Origin: Candidatus Hodarchaeota archaeon
GTDB taxonomy: Archaea; Asgardarchaeota; Heimdallarchaeia; Hodarchaeales; Hodarchaeaceae
Assembly: GCA_016839815.1 (NCBI GenBank)
Contig: JAEOTM010000187.1
Location: 37,214 to 101,213, forward strand
Direction of reading: 5' to 3'
Length of the DNA: 64,000 nucleotides
The notes beneath the pieces are model-generated. The model worked only from the letters and a program-made list of their open reading frames with translations. It searched no databases and had not been told where the DNA came from. The translations under genes were made by a program, and so were the position numbers. Each line of letters opens with the position of its first letter. Within the stretch, counting starts at the first letter, position 1. Shown in pieces: positions 35,579-43,317 of this stretch.

Positions 35579-36673
35579 TTGCCAACAGTATCAATGACAA
35601 ATCTCAGTAAAAGGTTTGGATATGTCATTGCATTAACTGGAATTGACCTAGAAATTGAAGAAGGGGAATATATCGCAATTCTAGGACCTTCAGGATGTGG
35701 AAAAACTACTCTAATTAATTGCATTACAGGCATTGTTGATATCACTGAGGGTGAAATTAAAATTGATGGGAAATCAGTCGAAGGAATACCTATTGAGAAA
35801 AGATCTTTTGCTATGGTCTTCCAGAACATTGCCTTGTTCCCCCAGATGACTGTTGCGGAGAATGTAACCTATGCACCCTTCGTTAATGACATTCCTCACA
35901 AAGACCTCAAAAAAATCGAATTAGAGATGCTAACACTTGTGGATTTATTGGAGCAAAAAGAACTATATCCACGGGAACTAAGTGGTGGGGCCCAACAAAA
36001 AACAGCAGTCGCAAGAGCCTTAGCAACCCGTGAAAAACTCCTTATACTCGATGAACCGATTAGTGCTCTAGACTACAAAGTACGTGTCACACTAAGATAT
36101 GCTATTCGAAAATTGGTGAAAGAACTCGGTTTAACTGCTATCCACATTACTCATGATCAAGAAGAAGCCATGTCAGTTGCTGATAGGATTGTGATTCTTC
36201 GTGCGGGTGAAATAGTGGAAGTGGGGACTCCAGAACAACTCTATAGTTCTCCTAAAACCCTTTTCACAATGAATTTCGTTGGTGAGAGTAATTTTCTAGA
36301 AGGTGTAGTTACAGAGGTAGTGTCAAGGAATGAAGTGCATGTTAGCTTTCGAAATAATCAATCCCTTGGATTAAATAATGGGGATCTACATTTTGAAGAA
36401 GGAGAGAGTGTAGTTGTTGCTTTTCGTCCTGAAAATGCTTTTATTAGTATAAAATCAGCAACTAATGCCTTAATCGGAGAAATTACAAACAAACAATTTA
36501 TAGGGGGGTATTTCCGCTATACTATATTTCTTCGTACCGAAGATGAAATTATATTAGATTCTCAACTCGATTTAGAATCTCACGGGAATGTTTTTATTCA
36601 GCTCAACCCTCAAGAAGCACGAGTCTTTCGTGCACCAACATACGGACTGAAGAAGGTGTTAACCCTTGAATAA
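35579..36673 (+). CDS. ABC importer ATPase 2
   Basis: The 364-residue ATPase has Walker A GPSGCGKTT, Q-loop VFQNIALFPQMTV, signature LSGGAQQK, Walker B LLILDEPISALD and H-loop HITHDQEE, with a TOBE-like C-terminal domain. Translation starts at TTG 35579: GGAGG lies 9 bases before it, while the first ATG is 15 bases further in. Two different ATPases in one operon imply a heterodimer serving the fused permease. Confidence 0.92.
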   Translation: MPTVSMTNLSKRFGYVIALTGIDLEIEEGEYIAILGPSGCGKTTLINCITGIVDITEGEIKIDGKSVEGIPIEKRSFAMVFQNIALFPQMTVAENVTYAPFVNDIPHKDLKKIELEMLTLVDLLEQKELYPRELSGGAQQKTAVARALATREKLLILDEPISALDYKVRVTLRYAIRKLVKELGLTAIHITHDQEEAMSVADRIVILRAGEIVEVGTPEQLYSSPKTLFTMNFVGESNFLEGVVTEVVSRNEVHVSFRNNQSLGLNNGDLHFEEGESVVVAFRPENAFISIKSATNALIGEITNKQFIGGYFRYTIFLRTEDEIILDSQLDLESHGNVFIQLNPQEARVFRAPTYGLKKVLTLE

Positions 36674-37367
36674 TGGTCAAAACGTAAATAGTTTATTACA
36701 TTGGTTTAAGGAAAGAAGAAATCAAATAATATTAAAAAGTTTAGATGAGCATGCTGGAAAATTGGTCGATACTTGTACCGCCAGTCTTAAATTACTGAAT
36801 TTATTAAAGTCACCTGACCAATCTAAAGCGGAAAATCTCTATAATCGGGTCAGTATGCAGGAAAGATCAGCAGACCATTTTCAAGATGATTTAGCAAATG
36901 AAATCGCCCGCGGATTACTTCCCCCTGAAATTCGTGAAAAATTATTCCGTTTAACACGAGTAGCTGATTCGGTAGCGAATTGGTTGAAGAGCGGAAGTAA
37001 GAATTTAGTTCTTCTCGTGAAATTAGAAGTAGATACATCAGAATTTGATATGATTCTTGATTATCTGATTGAAATAGTCAAACTCACTCATGAGAGTGTC
37101 ATTATCTTTAGAAAAATGGTGAAAGCACTAGGAACTGATGATCAATATATCCTAGATACCCGTCAGATTATTGAGGATCGAGAAAGGGAAGCTGATACTG
37201 CCCATTTTGCAGTGAGAGAAGAAATTCTTGCTATCAATGACAAACAGGGTTTCTCTGTTCATTATCTTCTCATTGATGCGGCTAAGTGTCTTGAAAATGC
37301 CTCTGATTCCGTTACAAATGCTGCAGATATCCTCTATACGATAGTTATGCTCGGTGTTCCAACCTAA
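36666..37367 (+). CDS. PhoU/DUF47-like protein linked to the ABC importer
   Basis: The 233-residue all-helical protein has PhoU/DUF47 features: two three-helix bundles with acidic metal-cluster patterns (ERSADHFQDDLANEIARG and EDREREADTAHF) and a final DSVTNAADILYTIV helix. The frame opens with TTG, eight bases inside the ATPase gene, with AAGGTG upstream. Family members bind Fe/Zn clusters and regulate phosphate uptake, usually next to Pit- or Pst-type transporters. Its coupling to an FbpB/ThiP-like importer hints at phosphate, phosphonate or another anion as substrate. Confidence 0.85.
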   Translation: MNNGQNVNSLLHWFKERRNQIILKSLDEHAGKLVDTCTASLKLLNLLKSPDQSKAENLYNRVSMQERSADHFQDDLANEIARGLLPPEIREKLFRLTRVADSVANWLKSGSKNLVLLVKLEVDTSEFDMILDYLIEIVKLTHESVIIFRKMVKALGTDDQYILDTRQIIEDREREADTAHFAVREEILAINDKQGFSVHYLLIDAAKCLENASDSVTNAADILYTIVMLGVPT

Positions 37368-37397
37368 TAAAAGTGGTAAAAAAGAAAGAAGAAGTGC

Positions 37398-37853
37398 CTA
37401 TGGCAGTTTATCATAGATTTTTTCTTCTTTAATCAGAACTTCAATATTCTCAATACCATCGAATTTGCCTAATTCAGAAACGAAGTAGTCAAGATCGTGC
37501 TTTGATTTACTGAGAACTTCTAATATGAAATTACTTTCTCCATTAGCTCGATATAATGCTAATAAATCACAATTTACGCCTTGACAGATATAAGGGAGAT
37601 TGTCCATTTGTGCGTAGGTTTCATAAGAAGGTTCCATTTGGAAGCGAATAATTGCCTGTTTTTCGTAACCAAGGTTCACTGGATCAGTCACTACGCGAAA
37701 GCCTTGTATAACTCCTTTCTCTCGTAGACGACGAACACGATTTCGAACCGTTCCTTCAGTTCGCTTGATAGATTTCGCAATTGTTGTAAATTTGGTTCTT
37801 CCATCCCGATTTAATATTTCTAAGATTTCCCGATCAATATCATCATAAATCAT
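37398..37853 (-). CDS. Lrp/AsnC-family transcriptional regulator
   Basis: The 151 residues comprise an N-terminal HTH (DDIDREILEILNRDGRTKFTTIAKSI, GTVRNRVRRLREKGVI) and a RAM-type effector domain (QAIIRFQMEP). The effector end carries VNCDLLALYRANGESNFILEV. It probably responds to an amino acid or metabolite. AAGGAG precedes the ATG. A palindromic site just upstream suggests autoregulation, and the same string occurs in the ABC exporter promoter region. Confidence 0.92.
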   Translation of the reverse strand: MIYDDIDREILEILNRDGRTKFTTIAKSIKRTEGTVRNRVRRLREKGVIQGFRVVTDPVNLGYEKQAIIRFQMEPSYETYAQMDNLPYICQGVNCDLLALYRANGESNFILEVLSKSKHDLDYFVSELGKFDGIENIEVLIKEEKIYDKLP

Positions 37854-37865
37854 GGTATTTTTCTC

Positions 37866-37878
37866 CTTAACAATTGTT
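37866..37878 (-). promoter_or_regulatory. Candidate Lrp autoregulatory operator, CTTAACAATTGTT
   Basis: The palindrome AACAATTGTT with flanks lies 13-25 bases upstream of the Lrp start codon, overlapping the expected transcription start. A partial second copy, TTAACAATAG, begins 22 bases further upstream. Lrp proteins often bind series of such AT-rich palindromes one or two helical turns apart. The exact 13-mer recurs at 54949-54961. Confidence 0.45.
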
Positions 37879-38085
37879 TATTGCTTACTTAACAATAGTA
37901 AATTTTTCTTTTAAAAAGATTTGGGAAAAACGTAGAAATTCGAGAATAGCAATCTTACGAAGATCGAAATCACTTCGAATATCGGAATTCCTTACTCCAG
38001 AAATTAAACATAATTTACTCAAAGGTATAAATGAGACCTTATACAATGGAAAAAAGCTACCAAAGTAAAATTAGTTGGTGAAACG

Positions 38086-38514
38086 ATGTTCGATACACCG
38101 ATAGAGCATAAAGTTTTAGTAAGAGCGGATCGACAGAAAGTTTTTGATGCAATGACAACTGCAAAAGGACTGGATTCATGGTTCACTAAAGGATCGACCG
38201 TTGATTTGCGCCCTGGAGGTAAAATCCTTTTCAATTGGGTGGAATGGGGTGTTGATAAGGAAACTTTCAAAGCTGAATGTCCTATTCTCGAAGTGATTGT
38301 TCCAGCGCGACTCGTTTTCAAGTGGTGGAGTGATCATTATACCACGGTAGAAATGGACTTTTCAATCGTGGAAGAAGGAACAGTTATCTCTCTTATTGAG
38401 AAAGGGTATGCAGACACCGAAGAGGGACATCATCGATGTTTAGAATGTGCTGTAGGATGGGGAGAAGCGTTAACCTTGTTAAAATTTTATGTAGAACATG
38501 GACTACGGTATTGA
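38086..38514 (+). CDS. SRPBCC/AHSA1-like protein
   Basis: The 142-residue START-like fold has the AHSA1/SRPBCC pattern: KVLVRADRQKVFDAMTTAKGLDSWF at the N-terminus, LRPGGKILFNW in the middle and a long C-terminal helix (EALTLLKFYVEHGL). Such proteins form a cavity that binds hydrophobic ligands or act as co-chaperone-like factors. GGTGA precedes the ATG. It is convergent with the 582-residue hypothetical gene. Confidence 0.85.
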   Translation: MFDTPIEHKVLVRADRQKVFDAMTTAKGLDSWFTKGSTVDLRPGGKILFNWVEWGVDKETFKAECPILEVIVPARLVFKWWSDHYTTVEMDFSIVEEGTVISLIEKGYADTEEGHHRCLECAVGWGEALTLLKFYVEHGLRY

Positions 38515-38530
38515 AAGAAGTCTAAGATTA

Positions 38531-40279
38531 TCATGGGAACGTATCTTTCGTAGCACTTGATACTGCGAAATTTTGTCCAAAGATCCGCTCGGTTGAGTCT
38601 TCGAAAGATGAGTGACGTCGGGCTTTCAGATACTGATTTGTTCTCATCGCCACTGATTTTCTTTGGAGGGGTTCCAAGTCTTCGCCACGGGCTTTCCAAT
38701 CATCGATATGAGCATCTGGAGGAGCTTGGGCCACAAGTCCCACAGTCATATTTTGATTTCCATCCATTTTGACGATATATTTCTCTTTAGCATCTGTAGT
38801 AAAGAAAATTTCTTCAATTAAAAATTCCTGAACATTAAATGCCGTTTGGAAGAGATTAGATAATAAAGGATTAAGATTTGTTAGGAAAGTCATCAGAGTC
38901 GAGGATAGTGAAAGGGTAGGTTTTGAAAGGAAAGTGGTTACATTTGATTTTAGATCTGTTTCAAAGATTCCATCGATGCTATAATTTCCCTCTCGAAGTG
39001 TGTCAAAGGTATCTACAATTTGAATGTTACTAACAGCTTCGATTACTAAAGATTGGGGTAAGAAAGAAGCCTCTGTTGTAAATGAACCCTTTTTCGTTTT
39101 TCCTTCCTTAGGTTTTGCTTGAACAGGAGGTCTGGATGCTGTAGGTTCGATTTCTTCTTGCGTTTGGGGATCAGATTTACGAATTCTCCCAAATAATCGA
39201 CCTAGAAATCCCTTCTTTTTAACGGGTGTATCAGAAACCGTTTGTTTTTTCGGTGCAATAGGTCGGGGTTTAGATTTTTGTTCTCCAGTTAAGGTTTTTT
39301 TCCAACTACCTGCTTTGAGCTCCTCTAAACCACGTAAGTGAAGAATTTGTGAAACACCTGTTGAGTTTATATCTTCTGCGGGAGTTTTCATTATTATCAT
39401 GGGTTTAGCAGATGAAATTGGATCTCTAACAAGCATAAGGTGTTCTAGGGTATTAAGAATCCGTCCACGAAGCATAACAACTTGACTATTAAGGATATAT
39501 TTGCTTAAAAACGAAGTAACCCTTTGAAATGGAGTTTGGAGACTATTTACTTTCATAGATTCATCTTGATTCCACGAGGAAATTAATGATGATTGTTCAG
39601 TAGTAAAGAGGATAAAAGCTTGAGTCTCATTCATGTTGGCTATGGTGACGCTTGGATTTTGTGAAACGAGATGGAGGGTTTCATGCTCCTTAAGTATCTT
39701 CCAAATAGGGGTATTTAGTTCAGAGAACTGAGTATGATCACTCTTGATGTTAAGGGCTTGTATCTCTTCATTCACGTATGTTCGTTTGAGCGCAGCGGCA
39801 AGTAATGCTAATTCCCATCCACAAGGACCTTTGGTGAGATAATTTCCAACTCTCTTAAGATAAGGTGAAACAAAATAGTCCTTCAAGCGGATTAATGACA
39901 CATCACGAGGCATTCCTCTTCCACCCATGAACAAATCTTGGGATCTCATCTTTATGGCCGTTTTATATGCAACATAAAACACATGCATGAGTTTATCAGG
40001 TGATAAGTTACGATTACGGCCTGCAATGAAAGCTTTGAACACAGATTGATAACGATCTTCATCGGAAGCTTCTGAAGGTACTTCTGACGCAGTGACAATG
40101 AAATCTGCGACAAATAGTGCACGTGGTGCTTCATCCGCAGTTAAACCTGCATCAGTTGCTAAAGTGAGCAATTCTGGGGCAGCACTTGCGTATCTGCTCA
40201 GTCGGACTGGAATATCATATTCCCGTCCTAATTCAACTATTAATGAATCAATGTACGGGAGATTTGGTATACTTGACAC
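38531..40279 (-). CDS. Hypothetical two-domain protein with basic amphipathic linker
   Basis: I do not recognise this 582-residue protein. Residues 1-345 are mostly helical, with FIAGRNRNLSPDKLMHVFYV and a CGWELALLAAALKRTY helix. A highly basic linker follows (about 345-415) containing KKKGFLGRLFGRIRK, an amphipathic stretch that could bind membrane or nucleic acid. The C-terminal 165 residues are beta/alpha (SLVIEAVSNIQIVDTF). No TM helix or catalytic motif is seen. GTG start with GGTGA upstream. Codon use and base composition match the neighbours. Confidence 0.7.
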   Translation of the reverse strand: MSSIPNLPYIDSLIVELGREYDIPVRLSRYASAAPELLTLATDAGLTADEAPRALFVADFIVTASEVPSEASDEDRYQSVFKAFIAGRNRNLSPDKLMHVFYVAYKTAIKMRSQDLFMGGRGMPRDVSLIRLKDYFVSPYLKRVGNYLTKGPCGWELALLAAALKRTYVNEEIQALNIKSDHTQFSELNTPIWKILKEHETLHLVSQNPSVTIANMNETQAFILFTTEQSSLISSWNQDESMKVNSLQTPFQRVTSFLSKYILNSQVVMLRGRILNTLEHLMLVRDPISSAKPMIIMKTPAEDINSTGVSQILHLRGLEELKAGSWKKTLTGEQKSKPRPIAPKKQTVSDTPVKKKGFLGRLFGRIRKSDPQTQEEIEPTASRPPVQAKPKEGKTKKGSFTTEASFLPQSLVIEAVSNIQIVDTFDTLREGNYSIDGIFETDLKSNVTTFLSKPTLSLSSTLMTFLTNLNPLLSNLFQTAFNVQEFLIEEIFFTTDAKEKYIVKMDGNQNMTVGLVAQAPPDAHIDDWKARGEDLEPLQRKSVAMRTNQYLKARRHSSFEDSTERIFGQNFAVSSATKDTFP

Positions 40280-40389
40280 GGAATCACCAAGTTACAGTAC
40301 TCGAGAGAACAAGGATGTTCTAAACTAAAACCTTTTGCTAAAAGAAAATCTCTATTCCCATAAAAACATTCAATCTACTATCTTTATCC

Positions 40390-40842
40390 TTACTTCCAAG
40401 TAGTTGTCTGTTGACGGGCCATATATAAAAGCCCAAGTGTTAATGCTCCACCAATAACTCCACCCCAAAATCCAATATCAGGCCACCAAGCATTGTCTTC
40501 AATGATGTTCACGAGTGCAAATCCAGAGAAGGCGACGAGTTGTGATCCGACCGCACCTAATGCAGCAAAGACACCCAGATTGGCGAAATTATCACTCAAA
40601 TTATCGGTCACTCCGAGATAAGAAATATAAGCGCAAAATGCGAGCAATCCAATAGCCACAAGAAGAAATGGCGACATTAATATATGATTAAAGGGATTAA
40701 TCCACCCCTCCTCTTCGATACCCAAATAGTAATTTTGCCAATACCATCCTGAAAAATCCCCAATTAATAAGATAGCTGCTCCAATTATACTAGTTATTAA
40801 GGAGCCTACATATAGACTGTTTGTATTTATTGTCGTAGACAT
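40390..40842 (-). CDS. Hypothetical four-TM membrane protein
   Basis: 150 residues with four hydrophobic helices (for example LITSIIGAAILLIGDFSGWY and FLLVAIGLLAFCAYISYL) and an acidic, Trp-rich outer loop. AGGTGA precedes the ATG. The layout resembles small DUF998-like four-TM proteins, but no diagnostic motif was found. Confidence 0.7.
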   Translation of the reverse strand: MSTTINTNSLYVGSLITSIIGAAILLIGDFSGWYWQNYYLGIEEEGWINPFNHILMSPFLLVAIGLLAFCAYISYLGVTDNLSDNFANLGVFAALGAVGSQLVAFSGFALVNIIEDNAWWPDIGFWGGVIGGALTLGLLYMARQQTTTWK

Positions 40843-40933
40843 AAGTTTTCACCTGTAAATGTTTCTTAGCATGAAATTGGTTCTTGATTTATCAAGTTTT
40901 TACTTCTAAAAGCTCAAAATCAGATCCTAAAAT

Positions 40934-42094
40934 CTAATCACCTTCAGACGAAATCTCAAGTTTTGGACTTGGAGAGGTTGTTCTGAATCCATAGACAATA
41001 AGAATTAAACCTGTAATAATGAAAGAGATATTTATAGGTAAGATAGGCAACGTATTCCATACTGATTTACCTCTCATGAGCTCAACGTGGAGCGGGGAAT
41101 AGAGGAGATAAAAGAATGCGGACGAAGCTATTAATGTCACTCCATAAGAACTCCAAAAGGGAAGTAGGAACCTCTGCTTAGCTAGAAACGATGAGAAGAA
41201 ATACAAACAAACTATCAGAATTAATAACGAGAATATTCTCAATTCAACAGGGATATATTCATTATAACGTGCTTCTTCATAACCAATGAAAATGTAAAAT
41301 GGTGCTAACGTTAATAATAAAGACAAAACAACAATAAATTGACGAAATTGATTCTTTGAAGAGGTTACTGAAAAATTCTTAAGTGTTAATCGAAGTAAGT
41401 TAATACAATAATAAAAATATATTACCGTTGGAATAGGGATAAAGAATTTAACACGAAGAAGTGTGATAACTGTTAAATAAGAGATAAAGAAGAGTATAGG
41501 AGCTATAGATTGCAAACGTTCAAAAGAATCATCTTTACATTCCTCAGTATAAGATTCTGAAAGTGCAAAAAAGAAGAGAATACCAGAAATGAAAAATGAT
41601 GGAATAAAAATATATATAAAATAACCTAATCCATCGAAATAGGGAAATCCCATTCCAGATAAGAGTTCGAAGAAAAGATTTGAGCGTGCGCGAACTGTTA
41701 TACTAATAATTTGGACAGATTGTTGGGAATGAAATTGAAGGGTAATATCTCCACCAAGATTCCAGTCTGAGTTGCTTGTTATGAATTGACCAGGGTGGAG
41801 AGAATATGATTCTTCTATTCTATAGTCATGACCACTACCATAAAGAGTAAAATTAATATTTTCAGAATTTGAATCAAGAGCGAGAATTATAACTTCATCT
41901 ACTACTGGATAGTCAAAAATATAATAATTTATCTCTTCTCTAATTTCTAATATCTCTTCAAAGCTATAAGATTTTCCTTCAAGAGAAAAACTGACAAAAA
42001 CACTAATAATTATGATGAATAAAATGGTAGACCCAATGATTACTTTATTACGATGTTTTTCTGAAAGAAAACGAAATTCTGTCAAAATTATCAC
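40934..42094 (-). CDS. Hypothetical multi-TM membrane protein with extracytoplasmic N-domain
   Basis: The 386 residues start with a TM helix (VIIGSTILFIIIISVFVSFSL). An external domain of about 100 residues follows (IREEINYYIFDYPVVDEVI), then about seven TM helices. No enzymatic motif was found. The start is GTG. It is divergent from the 157-residue gene at 42218. An exosortase- or sensor-like function cannot be supported. Confidence 0.7.
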   Translation of the reverse strand: MIILTEFRFLSEKHRNKVIIGSTILFIIIISVFVSFSLEGKSYSFEEILEIREEINYYIFDYPVVDEVIILALDSNSENINFTLYGSGHDYRIEESYSLHPGQFITSNSDWNLGGDITLQFHSQQSVQIISITVRARSNLFFELLSGMGFPYFDGLGYFIYIFIPSFFISGILFFFALSESYTEECKDDSFERLQSIAPILFFISYLTVITLLRVKFFIPIPTVIYFYYCINLLRLTLKNFSVTSSKNQFRQFIVVLSLLLTLAPFYIFIGYEEARYNEYIPVELRIFSLLILIVCLYFFSSFLAKQRFLLPFWSSYGVTLIASSAFFYLLYSPLHVELMRGKSVWNTLPILPINISFIITGLILIVYGFRTTSPSPKLEISSEGD

Positions 42095-42217
42095 GTTGAT
42101 TAGTGATTCTTAGGGTGAAAAGAACGGATCACGATTTCTATGATTGGATCTTATATAGATATTTTTATAATTCGGAAATTCACAAGTAGTCATGAATCGA
42201 AGAAAAAGGTGAAAGCT

Positions 42218-42691
42218 ATGAGTAGACGTGTTTATGTCAAAGGTAAAAAGACTTATGCGAAAGGTCAAGCCCCAGATTTGAGTAAATCGAACCGTTATCA
42301 AAATATTATAGCATTGATGAGTATTCGGGTTGAGGATGTTCATGAACGTAATCCTATGGATCGTACTGGAGAATTTTATTTTGAAGTAGGTGGGAAAGGG
42401 TTACTTAAACATGATTATCGTGTTCCGTTCCATGGTGAAATTAAAATTAAGGAAAACCTAACCTACACAGCCAAACAAGATTTTACATTGTGGATTTCGT
42501 TCGATGAGGCGGATAAAGAAAAAACTCGGAGTATTCCTATTAAATTTCGTGAAAGGGATCCTACGAAAGATGATACAATCATAAAAACCGAGATCCCTAT
42601 TACTTTTGGATCAGGATCAAAGTATGAGGTAATAAAAGGACCTGGAATTTCTATTAAGTTAAAAATTTCAAGTCACAAAACTCGTTATTAA
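42218..42691 (+). CDS. Hypothetical small beta-rich protein
   Basis: 157 residues from the ATG preceded by AAGGTGA (MSRRVYVKGK); the tracked frame is 26 residues longer without support. The N-terminus is basic. The rest alternates short beta strands (NIIALMSIRVEDV, TGEFYFEVGGKG, FTLWISFDEAD, GISIKLKIS) and could be a C2- or immunoglobulin-like sandwich. It is followed after 15 bases by a two-TM protein, so the pair is likely co-expressed. Function unknown. Confidence 0.65.
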   Translation: MSRRVYVKGKKTYAKGQAPDLSKSNRYQNIIALMSIRVEDVHERNPMDRTGEFYFEVGGKGLLKHDYRVPFHGEIKIKENLTYTAKQDFTLWISFDEADKEKTRSIPIKFRERDPTKDDTIIKTEIPITFGSGSKYEVIKGPGISIKLKISSHKTRY

Positions 42692-42706
42692 TTTGGTGTT
42701 CTTTTC

Positions 42707-43279
42707 ATGAACAAGAAGAATTCTAAACCAAAAAAAAGCTTTGTTGACCGTATCAAAGATTCAAGTAAGGATTTCGTTGAGGGTGTGAAAGCTGAATTTG
42801 ATGAAGTCGGACAATCTCAATCATCCAAAGAGAAATCCCCTTCCTATGTAGGGAGAAAACGCGAAGAATTTCAACAATCAGTAAGTAGACGTGTAAGTGA
42901 TACCAGTTCTCCAGAGGAGGTGTATTACTCTACTACAGCATGGTTTTGGGCGATGTTCTTCATAATCATAATATGTATCGCCCTATTCTTTTCTGGGATT
43001 ATGAATCCTCGTTTTTTCCTTGTGGGATTACTCGCTTTACTAGCGATGCCATTCTTGGTGGTATGGTGTTTAATTCATATGATTCCCACAATTCGAATTT
43101 TTGGATTTACGGTCTTTGATAGAAACCAGCTCTCTTTTAGGAGGCAATTATCGGTGGGTAAAGAAATTGCCCGCTTTTTTACCCGAGAATTTCTTGAAGA
43201 ATCACCTCTTTTTGCATTCTTTTTGTTCATGTTTATGTTGATATTTATCTTGTCGATACTCTTTGCTTTTATTCCTTAA
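42707..43279 (+). CDS. Hypothetical membrane protein with charged N-terminal tail
   Basis: 190 residues: a hydrophilic, Lys/Ser-rich tail of about 75 residues, two closely spaced TM helices (FWAMFFIIIICIALFFSG and FLVGLLALLAMPFLVVWCL), a short basic loop and a third C-terminal helix (FAFFLFMFMLIFILSILFAF). It probably shares a transcript with the preceding beta-rich gene, and a strong hairpin terminator follows. Function unknown. Confidence 0.7.
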   Translation: MNKKNSKPKKSFVDRIKDSSKDFVEGVKAEFDEVGQSQSSKEKSPSYVGRKREEFQQSVSRRVSDTSSPEEVYYSTTAWFWAMFFIIIICIALFFSGIMNPRFFLVGLLALLAMPFLVVWCLIHMIPTIRIFGFTVFDRNQLSFRRQLSVGKEIARFFTREFLEESPLFAFFLFMFMLIFILSILFAFIP

Positions 43280-43288
43280 AAGATCGCA

Positions 43289-43317
43289 GAGGGGTATAAA
43301 TTACCCCTCCATTTTTT
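43289..43317 (+). terminator. Hairpin plus T-tract terminator
   Basis: GAGGGGTA (43289-43296) and TACCCCTC (43302-43309) form a perfect 8-base-pair stem with a TAAAT loop, followed by CATTTTTT. It looks like an intrinsic terminator for the 42218-43279 unit and touches the stop of the convergent deacetylase gene. Confidence 0.75.

Noticed and set aside
37874-38068. 64-residue plus-strand ORF between the Lrp and SRPBCC genes
   Set aside because: It starts at TTG inside the Lrp promoter palindrome, has no ribosome site, and its Lys/Arg/Ile-rich content looks like translated AT-rich intergenic DNA.
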